Assembly: GCF_905220565.1 (NCBI RefSeq)
Contig: NC_059399.1
Span: forward strand, 4,123,501 to 4,187,500
Direction: 5' to 3'
From: Melitaea cinxia
Taxonomy: Eukaryota; Arthropoda; Insecta; Lepidoptera; Nymphalidae
DNA: 64,000 nucleotides
Part shown: in pieces, positions 46,947 through 59,344 of the stretch
Layout of the letters: every line of letters begins with the position of its first letter
How positions within the stretch are numbered: the stretch's first letter is position 1
Translations under genes and position numbers: made by a program
Notes under the pieces: generated by a model
The model's input: only the letters and a program-made list of their open reading frames with translations
Databases searched by the model: none
Told to the model about the DNA's origin: nothing

Positions 46947-47124
46947 AATTCAAATATATTTTACTTTTATTTATTAATCATTCAAAAACAGATAGTAATA
47001 AAATATATAGGTAGTATACATACACATAATATATATTTACACATACTCTATACGTTGTACATATATAATCTGCATATACATACATAGACATATCCATTTA
47101 TTAAATTTGAGTTTTTAATATATC

Positions 47125-48480
47125 TCATTTTTTTTGTAGTTGTTCAAAGAAATATTTTTTAAGTTTATATTTGTAATTATCTTCTATAATATCGAGGAGT
47201 ACAGTTCTGGGTATTTGGTTAATTAAAGGGGGTATCAAAGATCTATTTGTGCGTTTACCGTAAAAGTTATGAACTCTTGTCGTGATTTTATGGTTAATTT
47301 TAATTTGTAATTTCTTTTTGTGAAATTGTTCCATTAATTATAGCATCTGAAATTTCGTATGCACTGCTAATATTTTGGCAATATTTAAATATTCCACTGA
47401 GTTTGTTTTCATTGTATAATTGATTTTTTAACTTTTTTGGGTATTTAATTGTAGGTTTAGTATTTTATCTAAGTAAGTTTTAAATGTTTTACCATAACTC
47501 GTTATTCCATATGAAATAAAAGACTCAACAAGTGCATTAAAGTGATTCATAAGGATGGGATACGGAATTTTGTATTTTAGAATGGCAAATTTTGCTAACA
47601 CAGCTAGCCTGTCACATACATATTCAACGTGTTTACTCCAATGGAATCTTTCGTCCACAATTAAGCCTAGATATTTATATTGATTGACCTGTTCTAAAGA
47701 AGTACAGTTACAGTTTATCCTAAAGTCTGGTTTGTGAAGGTAGTCGTGACTGTGTGCCAGTATTTTTATTGGTCTTTCGTTTTTGTTAGAATGCGTCGAG
47801 CGGATATGTACAACTTTGGTTTTAAGCGAGTTCAATACTAATCCTGCGTCAAGCGACCACATGCAAAAGTTGGTAAAGTCAAGTTGTAACATTTTCTCTG
47901 CTTTTGCTAGGTTTTTATTGGCTATTACTAGACATGTGTCGTCAACGTATTGATACATCGAACTATACTTAATGACATTTCCCATATCATTTACAAAAGC
48001 CAGATAGTCCAGAGAACCAAGGACAGATCCCTGAGCTGTACCCGTAGTGAAAAATGATATTTTATCACTGTGTTCATTTTCAATTCTCACTAGGTATTTT
48101 CTGTCCCTGAGGTCTATCTGAGGTAATCTTCAGACCATCTGCGAAGTGGTTCATGGACGCCGGTATTGTCTAGTTTTTTTTTTATTAATAATTTATGATC
48201 GAGTGTATCAAACGCTTTACTGTAGTCAATAAATAAAAGAATTACGTGTTGTTTATTGTCTAGATAATTATTGATTTCGTTGGTAAATTTTGATAATAAG
48301 AAAATAGTTGATTTATTTTTTTGGAATTCAAACTGAGCCCTAGACAAGATGTCATTCGATGCATAGTAATTTTATATCTGGTTGCATAATTATGTATTTT
48401 TCAAATATTTTATCGACCATTGGCAATATGGTAATTGGTCTATAACCCCTTTTATATATTAATCTCGAACTGTTGCCAAA
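47125..48480 (-). pseudogene. Degenerate CR1/Jockey-like LINE reverse transcriptase
   Basis: Minus-strand fragment with RT blocks in order: RGYRPITILPMVDKIFEKYI (48450 region), FQKNKSTIFLLSKFTNEINN, LLFIDYSKAFDTLDHKLLIK (catalytic Asp), GTAQGSVLGSLDYLAFVNDM, then YQYVDDTCLVIA (catalytic DD), QYKYLGLIVDERFHWSKHVE and a basic C-terminus (47334-47125) ending EQLQKK. Frame changes near 48100 and 48350 and a gap in frame near 47430 make it non-functional. The clade is a guess from the RT pattern. A (TTTA)n tract at 46385-46410 might be part of its 3' tail, with a Helitron inserted between. Confidence 0.8.
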
Positions 48481-49619
48481 CTCTCATATATTATATGAAA
48501 TATAATAATAATCATATGTAATATTTCATATCCTACATAAATATAAATATATATCTCATAAATACGGACGGACAGAGGTCGCTATTTCTGTCCGTCCATA
48601 TTCTTTTACACGATAAGTAATCACCAACATATTATATAGTAAAACATTTTCCGAAACATGCTACATCTTATGGTATAAATATTATTCAGATCGATTCAGT
48701 TGTTTTCGCAGTATAACCGAACAAAAAAACCGGCTCTCCATATATTCGTATATTTTAGCATTCGTGAATGTGAATTGTCACGATACCATCACGTGAACGA
48801 TTTATTTTTAAAGTAAAGGAATTATTTATTTATTCGCGTAAGCAGTTTTACTACGAAACAAAGGTTATCACATTTGCCGATTTATTGTACGAGTATACGT
48901 ACGTATTAATATTTAACTTTTAACTTTATTGTTTTAGGAAAATTTATTATAAAGATAAGCGTGAGTCAAGCTAATATAGACTGAATATTAAAAATATATA
49001 AAAAAGACTTGTTTTCAATATCAGTAATAGCGTGCGAACTTCATGTGATAATTTATTATTAAGGAGGAGGAGGATAATGAAATTTCGCACACTTATCACT
49101 ACGTAGTATAAAACAAAGTCGCCTCCCGCTGTCTTTATGCTTATATATCTTTAAATTCTATATCTTGATGCAATCTTTATCTTGATGCGATTTTCTTTAG
49201 TATACAGTGATTCCAGAAGAAGGTTTATATGTATAATACATGCATAATATAGTAGACGAATACTGATAGTTTTAGAGTTTTATAATGTGGCGTCGTTACT
49301 AAACACATTTTTTTCGCGCTTACATTCCAAATAATTATTTTATATTTTATATTTAGTGTCGATCACACTTACATTACACTCACACTCCATTTTACATGAC
49401 ATTGAAAAAATAATGCATGGAAATATTTATAGTAAATTAAATACAAAATACACATTATTATCGTTAAGTTTATGATTTATGTAAACTGAAATAATTTATA
49501 AAAAAAGATTAAGGCTGTTACTTGAAAGACAAAAGAATAATTAATTGTACATATAAATATTATATTACAAATCAAAATTATCGACTTTACCCATATATAC
49601 CATCGCTTTTGTAATAATA

Positions 49620-50520
49620 ATTGTGTATGCTCGCAAACAAAAAAAAAAAACCGACTTCAATTACATCCATAAGTAATACAATGTAGGAAGACGAAAAAAT
49701 AGTCAGGTAAATACGCATTATCAAAGATTACTCCAAAAATTTTAATCAGATCTCAATAAAATTAATATGTGACTACACAATTAACATCGGCTTTCGATTA
49801 AATTAAAAATCAACAAAATCGGTACAGCCAGTAAAAAGTTATGCGGATTTTCGAGGGTTTCCCTGGATTTCTCTGGGATCCCATCATCAGATCCTGGTTT
49901 CCTTATCATAGTACCACACTTAGAATATCTCCTTTCCAACAAAAAAATAATTATTAAACTCGGTTCATAAACGACGAAGTTATCCCCGAACATACATTAA
50001 AAATATTTAAAAAAATTATATAACTATATATATACATACATACATACATATAATCACGCCTCTTTCCCGTAGGGCAGAGACCACTTCTTTCCACTTGCTA
50101 CGATCTTTACATACTTCTTTCGCTTCGTCCACTTTCATTATTTCCTTCATACATGCTCTTCGGTTTAGGGCACTCTTGACCTGGCCTTTTTTCAAGACGT
50201 CCCTTATTTGGTCTCGGAACGTCCGCCTAGGTCTACCTCTTCCAACCCTTCCATCCACACTCGCCTTATACACTTTTTTCGTCAATCGTTCTTCACTCGT
50301 TCTCTCGATATGATGAAACCATCTGAGCATACCTTTCTCAATTTTTGTCACTACATCTTCTTTCAGACCAGAACGTTTCCTTATCTCACTATTTCTTATC
50401 CTGTCGCTCAGTTTAACTCCTATCATACTTCTTAACGCTGTCATCTCAACTGCATTTATTCTGCTATATATATATACGGTCGAATTGAGTAACCTCCTCC
50501 TTTTTTGAAGTCGGTTAAAA
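49620..50520 (+). mobile_element. Family-E inverted-end element, interrupted by an RTE fragment
   Basis: Starts taattgtgtatgctcgcaaa then aaaaaccgacttcaattaca, passes gttatgcggattttcgaggg, tctctgggatcccatcatca and ttatccccgaacatac, is broken by 50023-50465, and ends gtcgaattgagtaacctcct ccttttttgaagtcggttaa. The ACCGACTTC...GAAGTCGGT ends are inverted. Confidence 0.7.
50023..50465 (-). pseudogene. 3' fragment of an RTE-like LINE nested in a family-E element
   Basis: Minus-strand open frame of 142 codons (50444-50016) with MLRWFHHIERTSEERLTKKV, then GRGRPRRTFRDQIRDVLKK and DRSKWKEVVSALRERGV, the end of the ORF2 C-terminal region of RTE-type LINEs. The 3' end runs into a (TATG/TACA)n microsatellite, as in RTE tails. 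Family-E sequence lies on both sides, so the fragment landed in that element's internal TA-rich part. Confidence 0.7.
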
Positions 50521-51427
50521 AAGCAATATTCAATATTCTTTTACTGTTATCTTATATGCATTAAAAATTAAGAAATTCTTTATTGAACCCTAATAAAGTC
50601 ATTATTATATATTGTTGTTATATATTGCTGATAAGATACGATAAATGCAGTGGTCATCAACCTACTTCTTATTAAACTTATCTCTATGTAAATAGTGTAA
50701 TAAAAATTTCAATATGTTTTCAAATTAACTTAAATTTACATGCAGCACTCATGCAAGATGTGAGTGATATACAAGCTTATCTTATCGATAGTGTACATCA
50801 AAGACCACGCAGTGAGGTAATGACTTCTGATAAAATGAACTGGTTAAAGCTTCTTTTATACATTGAACCTTGTTATATATAATCCAGACATGTTGTGAAC
50901 ATAGGTTACATAAATATAAGCATATGCATAAATGCTTAGATACATGCATTTGTTTCGTTTTAAATTTACATATAGTGATTAGATACCTTGAATTAATAGA
51001 ACATAAAAGTATTAAATTACCAGTAAGGTTAGCAAAAATCAAACTGCAGAAACCGTTTATTTCTTATGTGAAACAACTAGCTGTATCCTGCGCGCGTTGC
51101 TACACTTTTTTTATATGTTTTTTTCTTTTTGTCTTACTAACTCAGAAACCTTTGTGGGCTCATGCACAATTATTTTTCTAAAATAAAAATCGCAGATAAA
51201 TCTTGACGGTGAGCGAGGTTGGCTTTTAAATCAGACGTGAGGTTAAACGTTTAAAAGTGTAATGTTTATACCACAAAACTAGACTTGTATTTTAATGACG
51301 TTGTTTAAAGAGTCAGTCATTCAGTTAAAAACGTGTTTGAACCAGTTTGCTTCAACATACACATAATAACACTTATAGAAATATGATATTTACACACAAG
51401 AAAATAAATACTGTCTTTATAAAGGAT

Positions 51428-52035
51428 AATTGTGTTTGCGCGCAAACGAAAAAAAAAAACCGACTTCAATTATATCGACGAGTAATACAACGTAGATCGA
51501 CGAAAAAATAGTCAAGTAACTACGTGTTATCAATGATTACTCAAAAAGTAGTTATCAGATCTCAATCAAATTTATATGTAACCACATGAAAAACATCAGC
51601 TTTCGATTAAATTAAAAAATATTAAAATCGGTATTCCCAGTAAAAAGTTATTGCGGATTTTCAAGAGTTTCCCTCGATTTCTCTGGGATCCCATCATCAG
51701 ATCCTAGTTTCCTTATCATGGTACTAAACTAGAGATATTTTCTTTCCAACAAAAAAAGAATTATCAAAATCGGTACATCCAGTAGAAAGTTATGCGGTAT
51801 AATACAACGTAGGTCGACGAAAAAAGCGTCAAGTAAAAACGCATTATTAGATATAACTCGAAAAGTAGTTGTTAGATCTCAAATAAATTTAAATGGGACC
51901 AATTGACACACACCACCTTTCGATTAAAAAATTTTTCGTCGAAATTAGTCCACACGGTCAAAAGTTCTGATGTAAAATACATTAAAAAAAATACAGTCGA
52001 ATTGAGAACCTCCTCCTTTTTTGGAAGTCGGTTAA
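51428..52035 (+). mobile_element. Family-E inverted-end element
   Basis: attgtgtttgcgcgcaaacg, ccgacttcaattatatcgac through ctctgggatcccatcatcag, a partial internal duplication (gtaggtcgacgaaaaaagcg at 51810), and the end gaacctcctccttttttgga agtcggtt. Confidence 0.7.
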
Positions 52036-52109
52036 AAATAAATACATATTGTACAAACACAAAAAAAAAATAGATTTTCTTATTCAAAATACTCATTAAG
52101 ATTTACATA

Positions 52110-52315
52110 TGGTTGTATTATCTAATACTATTAAACGAGCAATTCTTGTATATACTCGTATATATATGAAATATATATATGGAATTTGAATCTCGGAAAC
52201 GGCTCCAACGATTTCCATGAAATTTAGTATGCATGGAATTTCGGGGGAGATAAATAAATCTAGCTAGGATTCATTTTTAGAAAATGTCGTTTTATCCTAG
52301 TTTATAGACAAGTAA
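52110..52315 (+). repeat. Helitron-like or related dispersed repeat
   Basis: aaacgagcaattcttgtata, atctcggaaacggctccaac gatttccatgaaatttagta and gataaataaatctagctagg resemble the internal part of the Helitron-like copies. No CTAG-hairpin end was identified. Confidence 0.4.
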
Positions 52316-53124
52316 AAAATGGCTACAATATCGTTAGAATACGAAGGTAAATTTCGCAAGAGTCACAAAGTTTTATTAGCTCAGGTGGGAAAATCGGCCG
52401 GTCTCGATCGACCGAAAAGACAATGGTTCAAATCCTCAAATTTCAGATCGGTTATTATTATTTTTTTCTAATTGCACTCGTTATTTTTTATTTAGTTTTT
52501 CAGTTCTTATTTTTTATTATTATGTCGGTAATATCGAAAAATATATTTCATATTTAATCATTATTGTTTTTGAACTATTTTTTTATTTTTGATTTTTTAT
52601 AGTTATTTATATCTTTTATTATTGACGGTAAAAAAATATTATTCATATTTTATAAATATGTAATTCGTATTTAAATATGATTTCCACAAAACACGATTTA
52701 CTAAAAATACCGAACTAAGCTCGGTCACCCAGGTACTATATATAATTCAAGACAGCTTAGACATAAGAAGTCTATACTAGTTGACATACAGAATTTTCAT
52801 TCTGTGGCATAATCAATGGTAGCTTTACATTAACCAATATAATTAATTAAAAATGTTGTATGCTTTTTAAAATGCTTCAAAAATACCTTTTAAGCCTAAT
52901 TCAATTGATAGATTTTTGAAAGTAAAAATTAAACAAATAATAATTGTATTATTGTTCAAGTCATATTTCTGTAAATATTTCTATATATAATGCGGGCAGA
53001 TAACAGTCATTTATGACGGCAGCAGACTGTGTGTAACTGTGTTAACGATGAATCTAAGTATAATAGGTTAAATCGAGACCGTAGTTTTAATGATTAAGAG
53101 CTTATTATTATTATTATACCTACC

Positions 53125-53215
53125 CTGCGGTCACCAACCCACATGAGTTCACGCTATTTTTGGTGTGGTCACGCTATTGTCAGCTGTGGACTGCGATAGG
53201 CTGAAGTGATGATGA
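53125..53215 (+). repeat. Family-A SINE fragment with internal deletion
   Basis: ccctgcggtcaccaacccac joins directly to catgagttcacgctattttt ggtgtgg and the tail ctgtggactgcgataggctg aagtgatgatgat. Confidence 0.65.
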
Positions 53216-54044
53216 TAATGATTATTATATTAATATAACCGTTTTAAAGATTTAATTTTTGAATAATTTCTATATGTGGAAGCTTGTTATTAGGTTTTTT
53301 TTAAAATTCATATCCTGTATTAGTTATAGTTATAATAAGCTGTAAGCTATCCTAATAAAATGAAATAAAATAAAATAAAGTAAAACTGTTTTTTTCTGCA
53401 GATTCTATGCGTGTTAAATATATGTGTAATTGTTTCATCGAGCCAGTTGTATGAATGTTAAAATATAATCATACGGCGTGATACCAGACCTCATTTAATG
53501 TAGGATACACTTTACAGATCAGTAACTTAAGAATTTAAGCGACGATTAACTCAGACATGTCTTAGGAAACAGAGTTGGTGTTAAGGTTCTGTGAATGAAT
53601 TGAACGATGAAATGAATGAAACGATGAAATTCTGTGAATCTGAAGTCAAGTCAACTAGTCCTTAAGTCGATTGATGATATCTTCAAATTTACAATACTGT
53701 ACACTTCAATGCAAATTTAATCATATAAATAAAGAGAAATGTTAGTGTCAATGGACTTGAAACTGGTTAATTATTGTAGTAGTTAATTAATGCAGTTACA
53801 TCATGTTTTCAAGATAATAAAGAATGGTTAAAAAGTTATATAATATATTTTGTATTTACGATTTCACCTAAAATTATTTCTGTGTTGATTGGGAAGTTAA
53901 CAGGATAAAATAACACATATAGGTATATTTGATCAAATAGTTTGAAATTTAACTTTATTATACACATTGATACTTACGCTTAACTTAAGAACACTTAGGA
54001 ACTAAATATTTACATATAGTTGCGGTATACAGTATGTAATTCGC

Positions 54045-54134
54045 CCACGCCCACGCCCCCCACTAGGATTATCTCCTGTGTCGGGGTTCCGGAAAAACAC
54101 ACAATACACAAACACAAACGCCCAGACCACGGCA

Positions 54135-54206
<72 letters not shown>

Positions 54207-54310
54207 TGCCGTGGTCTGGTGCCGTTCACCATGTGCGGGGATCGCACACGCAACCGCCAGCGCAACAGCCACAAACCAGTGCTGTGACCGATGTACCAAC
54301 GCGTCGTCTA
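54045..54310 (-). repeat. Family-D SINE, minus, carrying a palindromic (TA)n
   Basis: cactaggattatctcctgtg tcggggttccggaaaaacac and the tRNA-like end gctgtgaccgatgtaccaac gcgtcgtc bracket the (TA)n palindrome. Confidence 0.75.
54122..54219. repeat. Palindromic (TA)n locus inside a SINE
   Basis: A (TA)n tract of about 64 bp is flanked by perfect inverted copies of CCAGACCACGGCAAACA (54122-54138 and 54203-54219). In intact copies of this SINE (for example 32601-32617) that block occurs once, so one side here is an inverted duplicate. The Ile-Tyr repeat reading frames across it are artefacts. Confidence 0.85.
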
Positions 54311-54469
54311 TAGTAATATTAAACAAAATACCAGACTAGCCATTTAATTTCGTATTACTTATTACTAGTTTCGATTCACAGTGCATAATACTATATAGAA
54401 ACATAAGTGAAAAATCATAGCGATATCATTAGCGAATTCGATACTCTTAACTTCGATAACTATACATAT

Positions 54470-54680
54470 ACTTGATTATATTTTACATCAGGCTATCCTG
54501 ATCTGAGCTGGACCGGGTCCTGATCCAGTATGCCTTACTATACTTGATTATATTTTACATCAGGCTAGTCTGATCTGGACCGGACCGGGTCCTGATCCAG
54601 TATGCCTTACCATAGTTGATTATATTTTACATCAGGCTATCCTTGTCTGGACCAGAACTGGCATGCCTCATTCTATCCTG
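54470..54680 (+). repeat. 72-bp tandem repeat, about three copies
   Basis: The unit starting ttgattatattttacatcag recurs at 54472, 54544 and 54616 (period 72). Each unit also has ggaccgggtcctgatccagt-like palindromic sequence. The third copy is diverged and truncated, followed by a partial repeat of atcctgatccgg. Confidence 0.8.
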
Positions 54681-54884
54681 ATCCGGCCCAGATACATGAT
54701 TTGGTTGAGCCTGACCTTTTTTCTAGTCGGGTAAATCATTGGTTGGCAGGAGAGGTGTTCGTCACAGATAGCTCTTAAAACTAGATAAGGATTCATAAAG
54801 CATGAGATTGATTACTATGAATATAAAATAGGAATTTTTAAAATACTTAATAAGTTTATATTATGTACTTAAAAGATTTTACTA

Positions 54885-54985
54885 ATTTTATAAATGCGAA
54901 AGTTTGTGTGGATTCTTTCACGCAAAAACTACTGGACCGATTTTAATGAAGCTTGGTAAGTAGAGAGTTAGTGATCTAGCATAAA
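54885..54985 (+). repeat. Helitron-like internal fragment
   Basis: tgcgaaagtttgtgtggatt ctttcacgcaaaaactactg gaccgattttaatgaagctt gg: the 'harmless to align' middle of Lepidoptera Helitron-type repeats; no ends seen. Confidence 0.35.
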
Positions 54986-55024
54986 ATATAGGCTTTTATC
55001 CTAACATAATTTTAGAAATAACTA

Positions 55025-55310
55025 ATAACTGAGGTAGGGCACGGCAGGAAATTTCATGCTCAAAATATGGAGTAGTGCGACTGGGGTAGTAAGTAAGTAC
55101 CTTACAAAAGATTACAGCTAAATAACACTCTTTTCAAGCAGTGTTGTGTTCCTGTTGGTGAGTAAGGTGACCGGAGCTCCTGGGGGGGAACTGGGAATGG
55201 GGTCGGCAACGCTCTTGCGATGCTTTTGGTGTTGCAGACATCTATAAGGTACGGTAATCGCTTACCATCAGGTGAGCCGTATTCTTGTTTGCCGATCTAG
55301 TTACATAAAA
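55025..55310 (+). repeat. Family-B SINE, near full length
   Basis: The most complete copy in the window: starts gaggtagggcacggcaggaa, passes cagctaaataacactctttt and ggggtcggcaacgctcttgc, ends ggtgagccgtattcttgttt gccgatctag before an A-rich tail. Confidence 0.7.
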
Positions 55311-56627
55311 ACAAAAAACTCTTCTTATAAATTGATATTCATCTGTTTTTTTAAGTAAGAAATTCGCACGAAAATTGTAAAAATTAATACAAGTGCAGAA
55401 ATATATTTTCTTAAAAATAAAATACATTTTATTTATATTTATATAGATTGAATTAATATACCAGGTGCAGCGAATTACAGGGTTTTCGAGATGAAGATAT
55501 AACGAACTATGGTTCTATGTAAGTTATTTCACAGTTGTCATTTGGGGCGTAAGTGTTTGTTTCAGCGTTGGTTTTATAGTTAAGGGTTGTTTTTTTATTA
55601 GTATATTTTAAGGTTTTGATTGAAGTGGTATATTATAGCATGTTTACGGTATTTTAGTGTGAGTACGAAATTAATTATATTTTAATATAATATTAATAAG
55701 ATTTTTGTTGTGCAAATATGCGTAACTGATGTAGTGTATATTTAGATACATGTTTTAAACATATGTCTAAATATTCAAATGGCAAAGATAGCCTTGAAAA
55801 CGAGGCTTAATTTTGATGAGCTTCAACTTAGAAACGCGCTTTATATATATATATATAAAATCACAAGCATATACATACATATCACACTTATATAAAAAAT
55901 ACATATACTACTTCTTTATAGTGCTTTTTTAATTGTTGTATGAGTTTGATCGTTGATTTTTCGATTGATTCGTAAATTGTCGTTTTATTATTTGTCTTGT
56001 ATTTGTCCTTACTGTTATGCTTTTTTGTGGGAGTTTTGCTTGGTGAATAGTTGTTGTACGGTAATTATTTCGGTCCTACGTTTGATTTCTTGTGTGTAGC
56101 TCATCGGGACAATTGGTAATCGTAGTAATTCTTGTGTTCCGGTCGCTTCTTGTCTTTGATATTTGCCCTTTGTGGTTATTTGTTGCAACATACTAGGGTA
56201 ATGTTGTTATTGTGTTGCAAGCTGTATCTTTCTGCTGTTTCAAATGTTTTGCTGGTAAACTCTAACGAACCGTCGTATTATTTGTGTATATCTGGCCTAT
56301 GCTAAAAATCGGGTAAGCTTTCCTCAAATATGTATTTGTACGTAGTGTTACAAAATTTTTGAGTTTGAGAGATGCAGCTTTCGTGAGTATACGTTATCTA
56401 CTATTTTAAGCAAATTTAGCACTTGAAACCTCAACAAGCTTGCACGAATAAAACTATAATGGTCAGATAAAATCCAAGTATAGTTAGTATTCTAATCAAA
56501 ATATGTTTAGATGAAAACGTTACTACAATGTTTGAAGATATTTTCTTGAGGAAGAAAATTATACAAACACACTAAAAATCATACTGCGTTTACGTATTTT
56601 AAGCTCTTTTGAGAGTAGCTGGCGAAT

Positions 56628-56690
56628 GCGAGACGAGAGCGTCACGAAAAGTGTGATCAGGCGAGCTGAACGGAAGTTGAGACAGCTTTA
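56628..56690 (+). repeat. Short repeat shared with 20185-20235
   Basis: cacgaaaagtgtgatcaggc gagctgaacggaagttgaga matches gaaaagtgtgatcgggcgag gcgaacggaagttgagag at 20195. Family unknown. Confidence 0.5.
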
Positions 56691-56966
56691 TTTTTTCCTT
56701 CATGTTAATTAAATCGTTTCGGACAAGTATTTAAGAAATAGTGTACAAAATTTAATATACATATGCGCATCAGCCTATTGTTTCAAAAATGTTCCACTAC
56801 ACTTGGTCCAATAGCGTATAAACAAACATACCATTAGTGCGTGATATCCATAAGGGGCAAGTTCAAGGTTTATTATAAAAAAAATTAATACGTTCCCTAA
56901 AATATAAATATTATTGCGTTTTTTATTATAATCAGTAACAATTAGTTTTTGACATATAAATGTACA

Positions 56967-57202
56967 TTTTTGAATATCATATCAAAAATTGACCGCTCCA
57001 GCGGGATTCGAACCCGCGTCTTCGACATACCGTGTCGACGCTCTAGCCAATTAAGCTATGGAACGATATACCACTAGAGCGAAACTTTTGATATGATGAT
57101 TTTTACTTTCGGTTTAAGCGAACCGTGGCGCCGTCTATAGTGAGTTCTTTACAGAGACTCGTAACCGCTGGAGCGGTCAATTTTTGATATGATATTCAAA
57201 AA
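56967..57202. mobile_element. Fold-back element containing a tRNA-like sequence
   Basis: Inverted repeats of about 38 bp (tttttgaatatcatatcaaa, aattgaccgctccagcgg) at 56967-57004 and 57163-57202 enclose a minus-strand tRNA-like sequence. The inner part of each arm equals the 3' end of that tRNA-like sequence. A related, diverged segment lies at 24270-24350. Confidence 0.65.
56994..57065 (-). tRNA. tRNA-like sequence, likely pseudogene or SINE/MITE-borne
   Basis: The 72 nt fold into a full cloverleaf: 7-bp acceptor (CGTTCCA/TGGAGCG, one G-T pair), D arm TAGCTTAATTGGCTAGAGC, 5-bp anticodon stem (TCGAC/GTCGA), 4-nt variable loop, and T arm GCGGG-TTCGAAT-CCCGC. Internal A and B boxes are intact (B: GGTTCGAATCC). 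The anticodon loop ACGGTAT has C where T33 is almost invariant and would place GGT as anticodon, so a working tRNA is doubtful. Its 3' part is duplicated in inverted form 100 bp away. Confidence 0.45.
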
Positions 57203-58019
57203 TGTTTAGAATTCCTAATTGTGGGTAACACAAAAATAAAAATCGTACATATTAAAAATAGCATGGTGTCGTCTCCTGTCAAAGATTTTCATTGTAATAT
57301 GAAACTTTGAATAGTTACGAGTATAACAAAAAACTTTGAATAGTACGAGATTATGATTTTCTACTTACTTTGTTAATTAAGACTTGTTAAATAGTTACGC
57401 TACATTATTATCACTGGCATATCTTGCTCTACCTTATTATAAATATTTACATTTATATCACCGAAAATATTCGTGATACTATAATGGCGCGATATCTAGT
57501 GTACGCGACCTAGATTCAATTTGAATTTAATTAATGACTTTCAATACTGGTTGAGTTATAAGCAAATAGTCATTGATGACTTAAAGTATACAATAAAAAA
57601 GGAAATAAATTTTGCATTTTTTTATTATTGAGAAAGATTCAATCTCGACAGATTTTTTTTTTAATCAATCAACATTACATGACGTCTTATATATAAGCCA
57701 CATATTCAAATTATATCAGGTGGTTGAAGAAAAGTTTCTTGCGGTACCCGATTCGGCGACGCAGTGGTATTGCCTATGTGATTGCAGGTATAATTGCGTA
57801 TATGATTGCAGGTTCGCGATGATCGCTTAGGGCGAATATTTGCGTATGCCAAAAAGATATTTTTCGTGGCCTAGGCACAGGTCTTAAAAACTATTAGGGG
57901 CCGTTGTGTATGGAGCATTTCGTTTAGTTTTAGTATATTATTGAAATTTAATTCTTACACGTTTACTTTCTACCGTGGAACAATACATATATTAAATATA
58001 TTTTTCGCCACTTCCCACG

Positions 58020-58190
58020 CTTTTTATATCAGTCGTCTGCCCAGAGATGTTTATAGATATATGCAATAAGGCTGCCTGTTGCAACTAATGCAACTGTGTT
58101 ACTTACAAATGTAATGCTGTATTTTGTCAATTATGTATTGGTGTGAAAAAGTTAGAAATAAATAAATAATAAATAAATACATTTAAGATT
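58020..58190 (+). mobile_element. 3' end of a Jockey-type LINE
   Basis: The stretch gtctgcccagagatgtttatag... gcaataaggctgcctgttgc... ending in an (AATAA)n tail resembles the 3' UTR of abundant lepidopteran Jockey-type LINEs as I remember them. No coding part is present. Confidence 0.4.
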
Positions 58191-58377
58191 AAATATTAAG
58201 AAATACATTGTAACTAAGCAATAATATTTTTTGTTAACTTATAAAAATAGAACATTTAAAGTTTAGAAATAAATAAATGCACACGAAAATACTGGTTAGA
58301 AACGAATCCGGTTCTATAATTTCAACTTCAATGTATTTTGGTTATTCTTGTTATGTTCAACGGTCTTATAAAGTCAC

Positions 58378-58675
58378 ATCATCATAGAAGCCTTTCGCAG
58401 TCCACTACTGGATATAGGCTTCCACAAGTTCACGCGAAAAATGGCGTGAATTCATGTGTTTTGCCCATAGTCACGGTGGACAAGCGGCTTGGTGACCGCA
58501 GGACTTCGGCCTGTGTATTTCAAAGCCAGCAGTTGGATGGTTATCCCGCCATCGTTCGGCTTTTTAAGTTCCAAGGTAGTAGTTGAACTGTGTTATCTCT
58601 TAGTCACCTCTTACGACACTCAAGGGAAGAGAGGGGGTTGCTATATTCTTTGATGCCGTAACCACACAGCATATC
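58378..58675 (-). repeat. Family-A SINE, minus copy
   Basis: gcagtccactactggatata through ccagcagttggatggttatc and ctcttacgacactcaaggga to gatgccgtaaccacacagca. Confidence 0.75.
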
Positions 58676-59344
58676 TCTAATATCTTATAAAGGAACAATC
58701 TTTAATTTTAATCAAACAAAAACAATTCGTTACCATAGCAACACAAAATACAATTACCTTCATCAATGGAAGATTACCTATTATTAATCGGGGATATATG
58801 AATAATAAACATTATTTCGTACCGATGAAAGGTAATAAAGACTTATTTACAATTACGTTTACAAGGCAATTCATTTGAATGTTTAATTATTATTACTGGT
58901 AATGACGATGTCAACCAGCATTGTAGTTATTAATAGATAACAAAACCTTGTCCTACAATTAGATATATTTTTATGGCATCTTAAAACGCTTTTCCTATAA
59001 AATCTGCGGCCGTTCTCTCCATAAAATTAAAATAATCGCTATTAATATGAATTGTAAATTTTATTATACAAATTAATGTTTCATTTACTTGTTTATTATT
59101 TTACAATTTTGTTTATGACAATATTAGAAATGCATTGTTTTTTTTTTAATCGACGATAATATTGACGATGCGTTGCACAGCGTTCACGAACATTCGTAGC
59201 AGCGTAAACATTAGTACCTATAAGTACGCCGTTATTTAGGATTCGCTTTTGTGTATCCTCCTCCCCCCCCTGGACCTCCGAAACAGGAGTAAGTCCCAGT
59301 GGACCCGTTGAGTTTAAAGCATTTGTTTGTTAATTTATTTATTA

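Noticed and set aside
54002..54326. Four overlapping reading frames with long Ile-Tyr repeats on both strands
   Set aside because: They are translations of a (TA)n microsatellite inside a SINE; both strands and several frames are open for the same reason.
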